The notes beneath the pieces were generated by a model. It was given only the letters and a program-made list of their open reading frames with translations. It made no database searches and had not been told where the DNA came from. DNA of 64,000 nucleotides from positions 76,659-140,658 of the forward strand of contig MNCI01020757.1 in assembly GCA_015680685.1 (NCBI GenBank), in the 5' to 3' direction. Source of the DNA: Gnetum montanum (lineage: Eukaryota > Streptophyta > Gnetopsida > Gnetales > Gnetaceae). Positions within the stretch are counted from its first letter, which is position 1. Every line of letters begins with the position of its first letter. The translations under genes were made by a program, and so were the position numbers. Shown in pieces: positions 1-10,377 of this stretch.

Positions 1-1350
1 AATGGTGGGGGTAATGTTTATAATGGGATAAGCATTGCCGTATCTATTAAGCAAGGTACGAAGGGAATCTTCTGAGCCTGCCCAAATGCCAAATGCATCA
101 TTGATAAACCTTTTGAAATAGAGAAGGTCATCGACCAAAGGAGTGATGAGAACTTGTTTTTCAAGGTGGCACAGAAAAAAGCATGTGTAAACAATAGCGA
201 AATTGCTACCCATGGCAGTGCCCTTGATTTGTTTGTAAACAACCTCGTTGAATTCGAGGTAGTGTTCTCGAAGCACTAATGTTGAAAGTTCCATGATGGT
301 GTTGCTGTAGCGAGCCTGCAATGGTGTAGGATTTGCAGCGAAATAGTCATCAACCATACATTTGAGAGCCAAAAGTCCTTGATCCGTGGATATGCATGAA
401 TATAGTGATTCTACATCGAATGTGAACAGAAAAACATTACGAGGTAGGGATCTAGCATGAAGGTCTCGGATCAGGGCGGAGGAATCTTTGAGATGGTTTG
501 ATTGATGACACAGTATTGGGAACAACAAATGATGGAGGAGGCGGGAGACAGGTTCCAATATGTAGCCCTTGTAAGAACAAATAGGACGTCCAACCATGAT
601 CGATTTGTGGATTTTAGGGATGATGTAGAACGTACAAGGTTTGCGAGCCTTGTTTTGTAACAAAGCATCTCTAAAATCAGAAAGAATTTCTGAAAAACGA
701 TCAACAGTGACAAATAACTTGAGGCGAAGAATTTCCCATGGAACTGAATCTACACGTTCGTAGATGTTCAAATCGGTGAGTTGTCGAGTTGCTTCCTTCA
801 AGTACCAACTGGAGTCCAGGACACAAACACCCAAATTTTTATCTGCAGGCCAAATAACGATATTTCTATCGTTTTGGAGACGTCAGAGAGCACCAATGAG
901 ATGTCTCGGAAGAGGGGGACGAGTGCAGAAATTTATGGGTGTGAGGACATTTTGGAGTGTATCTAGGCAATTGCGAATGCTTTGCTCTAGTACCATGTTC
1001 TCGGAAGGGGGACTCCATTTTTTGGTTGGCTGAAGTTTAATTTTTGCCAAATGAAGGGCAACCAAGAATTCAGAAGATGGAAAATTATCTTCTGAACAAT
1101 TTTTAAAGAAGTCACGCAAACGCAGGCGACGGGCGAATGCGGCAAATTCTTTAAAAATGGCCGATTTATCCATGGGAGGTGGGCGGGGGATGAATTTTAA
1201 ACCATAACCCAAAACCTTTGTTTTGTTCGTGGAGAGGCTTCGAGATGAGAAATTATGGACCGCGAAATTCGTTATTCTGTTTTCGATGTCGCGTACTGTC
1301 TTTCGCGCGAAATGTAACCGAGCGTAAGCTTTTTGATCCAGCGCCGATAA
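1..1350 (-). pseudogene. Penelope-like reverse transcriptase (partial, decayed)
   Basis: One reading frame is open from the TAG at 1351-1353 to the window edge except for one TGA at 883-885, about 450 codons. In order it shows DIENRITNF near 1275, GLKFIP near 1200, ARRLRLRDFF near 1130, WPADKNLG near 850 (the PLE 'W..DKN' block), FYIIPKIHKS near 620, GRPICSYKG near 580, FDVESLYSCIS near 410 (RT block A), KGTAMGSNFA near 215 (block B) and YFKRFINDAFGIW near 105 (block C). This block set is that of PLE/telomerase-type RTs and not of LINE or gypsy RTs. The block C catalytic pair reads N-D in place of D-D, so the copy is probably catalytically dead even without the stop. The ATC-AAT-GAT sequence suggests loss of a CpG in an ancestral ATCGAT. 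The C-terminus is cut by the window edge. Confidence 0.85.
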
Positions 1351-1566
1351 CTAGAAGGTAGAACGAGAGCGCGGGGTTGGTTTTTGGGCTGCGAGAGAAA
1401 AACTCAAAGGGAGGAAGGTTCAAGCGGTTGCACAGATTGTACAGTGGGATGAGTTGAAGGGGGGTTGCTTAGGATGAACATTAAAACAAATGTCCCAAAT
1501 GCAACAGGTGTGGAGATCTTGTTTAAAATCAGAGATGAAATGTTTAAGGTTAGAAGCACCCGAGGA

Positions 1567-1634
1567 GTGGAAGGGGGGGTGGAAGGGGGGGTGTGTGTGG
1601 AAGGGGGGGTGTGGGGGGTGGTGGAAGGGGGGGG
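1567..1634 (+). repeat. G-tract array, potential G-quadruplex
   Basis: Six or more runs of 6-8 G separated by TGGAA, TGTGTGTGGAA or TGTG lie in 68 bases of the plus strand. On the coding (minus) strand of the PLE this is a proline/serine/threonine coding C-tract between the low-complexity region and the RT. The run pattern satisfies G-quadruplex rules and is also prone to slippage, which may explain why the PLE reading frame changes close by (1350-1660). Confidence 0.6.
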
Positions 1635-1661
1635 CCCAGCCCTTATCAAATGGGTTGGGCC

Positions 1662-2790
1662 TTATGGGTTTATAGACCTGAAGGGGAATACAAGGGCATT
1701 AGTCTCCATAGGGTCGAAGTTACTAGTACCCATTGAATTAGAGTCCCTAGTAACAAAACCAATGCCAGGTGCAGTATACCCATCGGATCCACAACTATTG
1801 TTGATTGCATCATTTAGTCCTCGGTTTAAGGAAGAAAAAGCAGAACCACCATTGAAGGAGGAGAGGGCTTCCCCATTGTTGCTGGTGGAGCAGACTTGTC
1901 CGTCGATGCTAGAGTCAGCCAAGGTGGCGGCGGCGACGGTGGTGGTCGTGAGGCCAGTGAACGGGTGGGGTGCAGCAAACGTAGGCGTAGAAGCAGGGAA
2001 CGCGGGCGCAGAAGCAGGGAAGAAATGCAAAGTAGACGTTTCTACAGGCGTGGCGGGGTTTGAGGCAGCGACAGGGATTAAGGCGACGACGGGTTTAGAG
2101 GCAGCCGCGGGGTTGGAGGCAACCGTGGGGTTGGAGGCAGTGGCACGGTTGGAGGAACACGAAGTGGGAGCAGAGAAAGAGAATCCTATGTGTGAAACAG
2201 GGTTTTCTGTTCGCGAAACAGGGGTTTCAGCGGTAAAAACAGGTGTTACAACAGGGGTTTCTTCCAAAACAGCAGCAGAAAGACCAGAGCGTGGGACTGT
2301 GCGTGTGGCAGTGGCAGCGGCGGTGGCGATGGCAGCAGCAGGCGACGGAGACTGTACAAGGTGTGAGCGATGTGCAGGTTGCGGGCAACGGTGGGAGGAG
2401 CGAGTAGCACCAAATCGTGGTTTTTGGGCAAATCTAAAACGCGCGAGATCTGCAGGGCCTGGAAAACGCACGGATCTAGAATGGGAGAAGTCCATGGAGC
2501 CAAAAACAGATCTGGATCTATGGTCAGTGGATCTGCGACCACGGCCAGTAGATCTGGAGAAACGGCTGGCAGATCTAGAACCACAATCTGCAGATCTAAG
2601 ATCTGTAGATCTGTTTGAGCCACGGCCGTGATTGTGGCCGCGACCTCGACTGCGGCCGCGACTGGCGGGGATGTCGCGACTGCGTCCGCGGTTGGAGGAG
2701 ATGTCGTGCTTGAAGGAGCTGCTGCCCGAGGAGAAGCCATTACAGTGAGCGTTGTTCCGAGAATGCCAGAAACTGGGTGTAGATCGCGGC
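1662..2790 (-). pseudogene. PLE N-terminal region: Arg/Ser- and Ala/Thr/Pro-rich segment
   Basis: A minus-strand frame, open from about 2790 to the TAA at 1662-1664, joins the upstream Gly/Ser/Phe-rich frame by a one-base shift near 2780-2800 and lies about 310 bases before the RT. From N to C it shows a GRSR/GRGRGH stretch, a Ser-Arg dipeptide stretch (RSTGRGRRSTDHRSRS and similar), then long Ala/Thr/Pro/Val-rich low complexity with ASNP repeats near 2100. No enzymatic domain is recognised. Arg/Ser-Gly composition is typical of RNA-binding disordered regions, so an RNA-packaging role like that of other retroelement ORF1 products is possible, but this is inference. Plus-strand ORFs over the same bases are composition shadows. 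Confidence 0.5.
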
Positions 2791-4303
2791 CTCTGGAATT
2801 TCCTGAAAACCTTGGACGAAAACCATCAGAGCCAAAAACAAAACCGGAACCTTGAGCAAAAAAAGAACCGTGAAAACGAGATCCGTCTCCCAGAATGCCT
2901 GGAGTACCAGGGCCACCAACGCAGTGATCAGAAAAACCAAACTGATCGTTGTTTGAACATGGAAAACCAACGGATGCAGAACCTACAAAACCAGGGACTG
3001 CAAACGAGGTGGAAGTGTTTGAGGGGTTAGGGGTGGGAAGAACAGGGGATTTGCCACGATCTAGAATTTTTTGTTGATTTTGTTGGTTTTGTCTGGACAT
3101 TGGTTGTTGATGAGGTTGTCGTCGTTGTGGTTGCTGTTGTTGCCGTCGTTGTTGTTGCTACTATTGTTGTTGTTGCTTTTGTTGTTGTTGTTGTTGTTGA
3201 TTTTGCTGCTGAAGGTTTTGACGTTGCTATTTTTGCTGTTGTGGATTAATTTTCTTAGATTTTTTGGAATGGGGTTGTTGTTGTTGCTATTGTTGCTGCT
3301 GCTGAAAATTTGCATTTTTCTGAAACGAAACATTCCTGGGAATTGCACCGCAATCTTTGACTCGTTGCCCAAATTTTGCAAAAGTGGCGTCATGTTCTTG
3401 CCGAATAGTTTCTCTGCAAATCTCTTTGACAGTTGGAAGGGGATCCAATCTGTCAGCTTCGATTTCTGCAGCAGAAGCAGCAGATTTTTGAACTTCAATC
3501 GTTTTTCGTTTTTCCTCCTTCTGAATATCAAAATGAGTTCGTTCATTCAGGAAGGCTTCTTCCAATTTCTTGGTGCAACGTTGGATGAGTGCACTCTGAT
3601 AAGCAGGCAGTTGTTGAATGGTTGAAATGCATTCAACAAGCTTCTGAACAGCATCATGAGGGAATGCTTCCATTCTCTGACGATTTGTGTCAACAGAAAC
3701 TATTTCTACTTTAAGGTAGGCTTCTTAGAGCTTGAAATTGTGTTCGCTCTACAACAAAGAGAAATCTTGTTGAAGAAGAGCATCTCCTTCAGCAGTGGAA
3801 GCCTTGAGTCTGGGGGCTGAGAGACGTAAACTATGGATGAGAAGTCTCTCTTGGTTGAGCTCTTGAATTTGAGTCTTAGTTCGCTCTATACGATACATGG
3901 CCGCAATGAGTTTTTGGAAACCTTTTGCAGCCGAAAGGATCATCTCTTCAAGGATTGAAGGGATAGATGGACCTTCGGTGGATTGAAGATCATGGAGTTG
4001 TTGTTGGAGTTCAGCACAATTGTTTTGGACTGAAATCAATTGAGACCGCAAGACATCTGCTTCATGTTGAGATTTTTTGAAGACTTCCAAAATTGCTTCT
4101 AGAGAGCCTAACGCACCATTGTTTGTCGTACGATTGTCGGGAGAGGGATCCGAAGTTGAATTCCCATCACGATCCAGTGAAGAATCTGGTGGACGTGGAC
4201 GTTTCCGTGAAGAACTAGCTGATGGACCAAAGGTTACCTCTTGATGGGAAGCAGCAAGGGGCGGTTGGTCGAAAGCAAAGGATTGCCGATCAACCGAGTT
4301 CAT
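2790..4303 (-). pseudogene. PLE ORF N-terminus: coiled coil, Gln-rich and Gly/Ser/Phe-rich regions
   Basis: The ATG at 4303 opens a frame that continues, through several in-frame stops (TAG 3749-3751, TAA about 3725, TAG about 3287, further TAGs in the Gln tract), to about 2790. Residues 1-60 are charged and disordered (RKRPRPPD). Residues 65-185 look like a coiled coil with heptad Leu/Glu/Gln (LRSQLISVQNNCAELQQQL). A second helical Glu/Lys/Ala segment lies at 3673-3340 (KKLEEAFLNE, EEKRKTIEVQKSAA), followed by about 75 residues of Gln-rich tract and a Gly/Phe/Ser-rich prion-like stretch (3050-2800). All these pieces share one frame, which argues for one ancestral polypeptide. The TAGs inside CAA/CAG runs look like simple decay. 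A coiled-coil ORF ahead of RT is known for some PLEs and LINEs as a multimerising nucleic-acid binder; this is not proven here. Confidence 0.55.
3070..3305 (+). repeat. Imperfect (TTG)n / (CAA)n trinucleotide tract
   Basis: A run of GTTGTTGTT with scattered GTC, GCT and TTT interruptions. On the minus strand it encodes the Gln-rich part of the PLE protein in one frame, Asn-rich in the second. The Leu-rich plus-strand ORF over it is an artefact of the repeat. Confidence 0.85.
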
Positions 4304-4457
4304 CTTTCACCAGGCAGCAAGATAAAATAAAAATTTTGGGTTAGGAAAGCTGAAAAAATTTTATGGGATCTTGTGCGACTAGTGAAAGGACAGATTAAGG
4401 AAAATAGAAATAAAAATTGAGATAGAATAGAGAAGTTAAGGAAAATTCCAAGGTTCT

Positions 4458-4587
4458 AGTTTAGGAAAGCTGAAAAAATTTTGGGTTAGGAAAGCTGAAA
4501 AAAATTTTGGGTTAGGAAAGCTGAAAAAATTTTGGGTTAGGAAAGCTGAAAAAATTTTGGGTTATGAAAGCTGAAAAAATTTTGGGG
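4458..4587. repeat. 25-bp tandem array at the PLE 5' end
   Basis: Five consecutive units of 25-26 bp, each containing GGGTTAGG, then AAAGCTG, then A6-7 TTTT. GGGTTAGG starts recur at 4483, 4509, 4534 and 4559, and the last repeat passes without a break into TTTAGGG heptamers. A separate copy of the unit stands at 4334-4361, just ahead of the PLE ATG, so the array looks like a 5' untranslated or promoter repeat of the element. The GGGTTAGG core itself resembles a telomeric heptamer. Confidence 0.8.
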
Positions 4588-4608
4588 TTTAGGGTTTAGG
4601 GTTTAGGG
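4588..4608 (+). repeat. Three perfect plant telomeric heptamers (TTTAGGG)
   Basis: Three exact TTTAGGG copies at 4588, 4595 and 4602, preceded by GGGG and followed by TTCTTTC. They sit at the 5' terminus of the PLE, with the G-rich strand on plus, which is the orientation expected if telomeric repeats were added to the exposed 3' end of the element's antisense cDNA. Interstitial telomeric repeats are common in conifers, so the junction could also be unrelated. Confidence 0.85.
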
Positions 4609-4770
4609 TTCTTTCTCCATTTCCTCTTTTTCCAATTTAAGTTGTTTCAATTAAGTGAAGATTTTGACAAGTTGTTATAATGTGCAAAAAGAGGGAAAAT
4701 TGGTTGAAGACTCTTGGAGGAAATTTTAAATTTCTAGATACTATAGAAAAAGGATTGGGTTGCCTAGGAT

Positions 4771-5334
4771 TTCCTCATTTTCGAATTTAAGTTGAATAGA
4801 GAAAGTGAGAAGAGAGCTAATTTGAAAAAGAATATGGATTTTGGGAGAATAATGAGGAAGCCTTTCATTCCTTATGTGATGAGATGTTGCCCAGAACATG
4901 TGTTAAAGGCTTACTTGAAAGCTAAAGCACATGGAGCACCTAAAGAATGTCCTTTCATGGCTTGGTTGGCTAATGAATTCTCATTCCTCACAGGAGGTTT
5001 AGAAATAGAATTAAATGTTTAAGGACAATATCAAAATTGCACCCAAAAAGAGGAAATGGAGAAAGAACCAATCAATGAAGATTCATGGAAAGAAGCCTTT
5101 GTGTCCCAAGAAGAAGAAGAAAGACCCAATTGGGAAAAAAATAAGAATTCATCTAAGAAAGAAGATGAGAGGATTGCTAAAGAAAAAGCTCAAGAAAATC
5201 AAGTTGAAAGCTCTAGTAAGCCAAAAAATAATAGAACAACATTCATCACTTCAAATATTGCTTATGAGAAGGTTAGAGATATGAGGATTCCTACCAAAGT
5301 AACCCTCAGCATTCTCTTCCCATCTCAAGAATAG
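4771..5334 (+). pseudogene. Unrecognised protein-coding remnant
   Basis: One plus-strand frame reads about 80 codons to a TAA at 5020-5022 and continues in the same frame to TAG at 5332-5334. The first half is basic and compact (RKPFIPYVMRCC, ECPFMAWLANEF), with two adjacent Cys. The second half is a charged Glu/Lys-rich helix-like stretch (SQEEEERPNWEKNKN) ending in TLSILFPSQE. The constant frame across the stop and the non-random composition suggest an old coding sequence. I do not recognise the family, and no start codon is decisive. It could be a retroelement gag fragment or a gene fragment carried beside the PLE. Confidence 0.35.
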
Positions 5335-6089
5335 TCCATAAATAAAAGACTTGATAGTGTACAGTTTGTTTGTTTGTTTTTAGGAATGAGGTTTTTATAC
5401 CACAAAAGCTTATGTTTGATGGGAATTTTCCTCCAAAAAGATTTATCTCTTCAGCTGTAAAAAGTTTAATAAAAGCTTCAAGTACAGTTCAATTTTAAAA
5501 TGGGGCTTGCATAAATTTCTTTAAGTTTTTTAAAAGGGGAAAAAATGTTGGCACATTTTGGCCATTTCATGGAACAAGTTGGCATGATAAAATTGATTAA
5601 AGATTTTTGCAGTTTTCAGTACTCTCTTTTTGTTAGTTGGAGAAGTGGCAAGAATTCCACAAACCATTAACTATGTTTTCTCACTAAATTCGTAAGGGAT
5701 CTTTTAAAAATCCATTGCAAAACAATTTTAGATGCTGAAAGATTGGAGGAAAGGTTGTTGTACTTTGTTAGAATAAACAAAATTTCAGCTTGTGGATAAA
5801 GAGAAATAACATCTAAATTTAAAGAAAAAAGAAATGAAGAATCAAAGTAACTGCAATTCATGGTAAACTGGTCATTGGAAATTACAATATTCTTCATGAA
5901 GCAATGGTTTTTATAGAAAAACAGCAAGACAAGCATCAAGAATATATCAACTCTTGCCAATATTAGCACCCTAATCATACAACAGTTGTCCCTGATTCAC
6001 AAATTAAATAAAAACGATTTTAGAAAGAAAAACGCAGTAGTGATTACTTTTTCTTTATATTTTGTATTTCAAAAATACTATAACTCTTT
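5335..6089. other. No gene recognised
   Basis: AT-rich sequence with only short chance ORFs. No repeat family, RNA gene or splice structure is recognised. Confidence 0.5.
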
Positions 6090-7070
6090 CCAATTGATTT
6101 CAAGGTTTCAGTTTATTTGTTATGTTAGATTTGGAGCATTGAATTTATACAAACTTATCATGTTATCATCATGATCATGTGAGTGTAGGATATGTGACGT
6201 TGGAGAATGGTTAATCATAATCACTAGGTGACCTTGGAAAATTCTATCCTTTCCTCTCATAAGCCCAAGCCTTAAAGTATGATGATCCATGGCTATCTTG
6301 TGAACAACGAGGTGAAGTGTGTTCATCTTTACTTGAGACTCCTTAGCCACCCAGGAGACCTGCTATGATGCCACCAATCAAAGGCACATACACGAGGGTT
6401 GAAATATATCATGGGCAAAGTTCCCAATGGACCATGCTTTTTGGCAGTGCAGCTAATTCCTACCTCAAGAATGAAGTACACCATGTGCAAAGTTTCCTTT
6501 AAAAAAAAAACAAAACAAAAAAACAAAAAATGAGAACCATGGTCATTGGCAATGTAATAAGTTCTTGAGCATGATGGGGTCTGGCAACAATCTTTACCCT
6601 AACCTCCATTTCCCCTTTTAAATTTGAGTTTCCAAAAAATAAAAAGCCAAGGAAAAATCTGAAAGTTATGGCTTACTATGATCTAACATGTGCTTTAGTT
6701 CATCCTCCTCATTAAGTTTTGTATAAGTCACTTACTCAGAATAGTCTACATACTTTTACTGTTACCTTGTGAGAATATTGAGAATGAGAACTTAACTATA
6801 TATACATACATAGATAATTATATATATATATCCATAGATCTTAGTTAAAATAATAATAAATTATATATTTAGATTCTAATGGTTGTTTGGATGGCCTATG
6901 TTGGTGTCTCTTTTGATTATTTGGTTATTTTGGTCATGTTTAGAACATTATAGTTTACTTTCAAGTTTGCATTTCTTATTTCATGTTGTTTTTTTTCCCC
7001 ATCTGTTGCATTTTCATTCAAAATTTTATGGTCCTTGCACTTGCATGCAATTTGTAGTTTGGGGGCTAAG
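6090..7070 (+). repeat. 3' internal untranslated part and PPT of a G1 gypsy element
   Basis: This stretch is collinear with 16640-17625 in the plus-strand G1 element. Both share TTTCAAGGTTT, ATCATCATGATCATGTGAG, GTTGGAGAATGGTTAA and CACTAGGTGACCTTGGA blocks, and end in the purine tract AGTTTGGGGGCTAAG (7056-7070), which serves as polypurine tract just before the LTR. It marks the 3' end of an older G1 insertion whose pol is missing to the left. Confidence 0.7.
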
Positions 7071-9176
7071 TGTTGAGACCAACCTCACCCATGTTAAGCA
7101 TGGGGCCATTATCAATAATAAGCTGGTGGAGCTAGATCACAAGCTAGGAGGGCAACTAAATTATGTTTTGTAAGATTCTCTATTATCATCCAAAGGCAGA
7201 AGGTAGGATAGCATCTTGAGGTACCATTTAGATCTATCCCAATACAACCTGCAATATAAATAAATAAATAAATAAAAACAGCAACCAACCTTATTTGAAA
7301 CTTGAAAGGTATTAAGTTCATTGTCAGCCCTGTTGGTACATTTGAAGAATGGTAGTTATGGGTCATGATTGTTACAGAATCAGCCCTGTTTCATCATTAA
7401 ACATTGACACAATTATTAATGCACTAATTCAGTATATGTGTCATCAAATTATTCTAATAATGCGTAAGATGAGACGGATAGCATTCAGTTAAAAATGCAT
7501 GAACTTAGGTAAAATGTATGCCATGTGGTACGGCAGAATAGAAGAGATTTACCACCGCATGTGAATGAAATGTCCATTGAAACTCGCCCATCAGAACTAT
7601 GCATAACTCCATCAACTTCCTTTTAACTAACACAATTGACGGTAGTTAACAAAATCAGACAGTTAACGTTGGTTTCTCCTGCAAGGCCACTATGAACAGG
7701 GATAAAGCAAGAAACAGCAATCTCTGGAATTGGCAACAGGGTTTGGTGGCCAACCTTTCTTTTGAAACGTGTAGTGGCTGGCAGTGCATGTCCATCAACA
7801 ACCGCTGTATTATGTTATTCTTCTGTTTTCTTTGGCCACATGCAACCCATCTTTTAGCCTCTTGTTGCTGTGAGCGGCCCACATCTTATAGCAACACACC
7901 TGCAGACGATAGCCTTCTCTCTGGATGCTGGGGTAATGTTAGACGCCTATAGCGAGTCAACAAGACAGTCACAAATAACGTGACGGACACATCGACGGTT
8001 ACAACTACACCTGCATCTCAGCGACATACAGCAATATCAAAAAAGTTTGGCATTTTTCATTAGAGATATTTAACATTTTCCAGCATTTCCAAACATGTTG
8101 TCAGTACATTGTGTCGTTATATCACTTTATGCACTAATTTTGAATTTCTTTTAAATGCTTAAACTTTCATTGTTTTATAATTCGAAGCAATAGCATGGTT
8201 TTTGGGCTTTCAGGCTCCAAATCCTTATATACTGACATATTGCATTCTTCAACTTGTAAATCATTTTCAATCGGGAAACTCCTTATGGTCCTGTTGCATT
8301 GCCCTGTTTCATTGCATTGCCCTAATAAGTATAGTTTTGTTGCATGCATCTGCAACATAGTAGCAAGTATAAGTTTCTATCTATGGTAACACTGCTAAAG
8401 ATGTTTCATCCTCAATGACAACATCATTGCCATTGGCCAGTATTTAGTTTATGCTTACGTGCAATCTGCTTGTTAAAATTCGGTAATTGCATCTGCTATC
8501 AACGATGTGCCATTTTCTGATGTACTTAAAATTGTTTAAGTATCTAAATTACATAGAGTCGTTGCTTTGGAGTGGTGTTGTATGTGATGAAATCAACGTC
8601 TCTATAGTACTGAAGGAATGAGTTTTTACTTGTTAGTCACGACAATCTTTTAAAATTTTTAGTCAACCTAGAGTCAAAGAAGCAATTTAAGATAGACTTT
8701 CACCATTATGATTTCTCCGTAAAATGCACAAGGAATCACATATTGTTTAAGCTCTGAGGAATTGAATTTTTATAGTAGAATCTTGAAGTTTTATGTTATG
8801 GAGATATGAAAAGTTGTGTCTCTTTACTATCAGTTTATTAACAAATTTTCTTTTCATTAATGTTGTTATACATATGGTTAAGAATATTTCATTAGTGGAA
8901 TTCTAAATAGTGCTAAACTTTAGTAAGTGCCCCAACAATATTTACTAAAAATTGGTTTTGATAATTATATAATTTCCTTGGTTATCGTATAAGCATTTTA
9001 ATTCCACATTACCTTAGAAATAGTTAGCTTTATTATTATTATTATTATTATCACATAGCCCTTTCCAGCTGAGACTATTCTCGGGTTTTCGTACCCATAC
9101 GGGAGGTGCCCTAGGCAATAGTCTCCTAAAACGAGTTTTCACAGGTGTTCGCGTGTCCAAAATTTACGCATCAACA
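7071..9176 (+). repeat. G1-type LTR, diverged, probably with inserted DNA
   Basis: The start TGTTGAGACC directly follows the polypurine tract and keeps the GCATGGGGCCAT block found in the other G1 LTRs. The last 130 bases (9045-9176) closely match the end of the LTR at 17626-18766, including GGTGCCCTAGGCAATAGTC and the terminus GCATCAACA. The span is about 2.1 kb against about 1.13 kb for the other two G1 LTRs, so roughly 1 kb in the middle (within 7200-9040) is probably inserted or unrelated sequence. I see no gene there, only a (TTA)n run near 9030. Confidence 0.55.
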
Positions 9177-10350
9177 ATTTTGTAGGGCATAGGCATCGTG
9201 GAATGCTTGAAGCTGATGTTAAGGATTAGCATTGTAACCATCCTCAAATTTGGGCATATTATTCATGTCAAGTTGTTTGATACGATGGTCCCTTACGTGC
9301 TTGGTTGGAATATAAATAACTTCCCTGATGTTGATCATGCTATGAGTAGCCAATAAGGGTTCATCATCGTAATTGGATTTGTTAGCTCTATTGTAGTGGT
9401 ATCCCCTTCAATGCTCATGCCTTTCTCTATCATCTCTCCTATCCCTATGTCTTCTTTGTTCATAGTCCTCAACTTCTTCATTAGAATGTCTTGGGCAATG
9501 ATCATACTAATCATGAGTCCTTATTTCCTCCTTGTCATGGTCTCGATACCTTTGTCTCCTCCTATTAGAGTTCACCAATGATTGTAAGGATGAGGATGAG
9601 CTAGTAGGAGAATAGTGCTAGCTTGTCCTTCTTCTATGAATCTAGTATTCTTCTCTATGAGATCCAACAAAAACTCTTAGCCTTAAGTCTAGAGGTGTCT
9701 CTGCTAAGGTAGAGTGTGGTTGAACTTAACAAGTTCCTCTAATCAGATGATAGGTGTTTGTGAATGGAATTCATGATTTTGGTGAAGTTGTTCAGTAATG
9801 AATGCATTACCATCAAGATCTTACAGGACCATAGGAGATTTGATTTTCTTTCCTTTGTTCTACTCATGTTTAGTTTCCATGATAGTATCTCTTCTTAATT
9901 TCTCTTCAATGGGCTCATAGGGCCTTCTCATGTGTTTGATTAAATGATACCCTTCAAGTGCATCACTTAGATTCATTCCCTTGAGAGCAAGTTAAAGCAT
10001 GATAGGTGCTAAATGTTGTGATGGTAGAACAATGTTACCTTGAAGGTCTCTCCACCTTAGTTTCCCATCTTGATGAAAGATGAAGATAAAGTCAGGATAA
10101 TAAGGATCATGATGAGCATATGATATCCTTGCTTGCATTGGCATACACCAATCTTCTTCATCATTGATTTTGTCATTGCATCTTTTTGCTTCTTTGGAAG
10201 GTAGTGATTTATCTTTGATTGAAGCAATGTTGTGATTTTTAGATGTTTTGGTTAAGTGTTCTTATTTGTTTAGAATGATTAAAAGATTATAAATTTTAAC
10301 TTTGGGTTCTTGATACACCAAACTTTATGAAATCAATTACTCAACATCCA
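9177..10350 (-). pseudogene. G2 gypsy gag N-terminal remnant
   Basis: The minus strand here parallels the gag region of the complete G2 element (45480-46670): the same order of a block around 9190-9370 (matches 45510-45660), an Arg/Asp/Ser-rich stretch near 9400-9600, and the segment just inside the primer-binding site. It is full of stops. It begins after the PBS at 10355 and is cut off at 9176 by the end of the G1 LTR, so only about 1.2 kb of the element's internal region survives. Confidence 0.5.
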
Positions 10351-10357
10351 TTGATAC

Positions 10358-10377
10358 AACCTCGACAATGGTGCCAA
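10358..10377 (-). other. Primer-binding site of the truncated G2 element
   Basis: Immediately inside the LTR end the minus strand reads TTGGCACCATTGTCGAGG, resembling the TGGCGCC...GTCG-type primer-binding site common in plant Ty3/gypsy elements. The same position in the complete G2 element (46656-46675) reads TTGACGTCATTGTCGAGG. Confidence 0.55.

Larger units (their letters stand above)
1..4608 (-). mobile_element. Penelope-like retroelement, 5' portion (continues beyond left edge)
   Basis: On the minus strand the unit runs from a short telomere-like tract (4588-4608) through a 25-bp tandem array (4458-4587), an ATG at 4303, a long low-complexity protein region, and a reverse transcriptase that leaves the window at base 1. 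The RT carries the block order of Penelope-like elements: an RLRLxxFF block, FYxxPKIHK, GRPI, FDVESLY, KGTAMG, then a FxxD-type catalytic box. The part after the RT, where PLEs usually have a GIY-YIG endonuclease, lies outside, so I cannot say whether it is endonuclease-plus. G+C is visibly higher than in the flanking DNA. PLEs are known from conifers; assignment to a named conifer family is not possible from sight. The element is decayed by stops and frameshifts. Confidence 0.8.

Noticed and set aside
1465-2631. A 388-codon plus-strand ORF
   Set aside because: It is a composition shadow of the minus-strand PLE low-complexity region; it is rich in Val/Ala/Gly repeats, has no domain, and lies opposite the G-runs and Arg/Ser region that fit the PLE frame.
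3071-3625. Leucine-rich plus-strand ORF resembling a membrane protein
   Set aside because: The poly-Leu comes from the (TTG)n tract in one frame.
4458-4587. CRISPR-like or satellite array
   Set aside because: The 25-bp units are directly joined, have no spacers, and are part of the PLE 5' end.
7692-7952. Cys/Trp-rich small ORF
   Set aside because: No start context, no relatives, and it lies in a region likely inserted in an LTR; probably chance.
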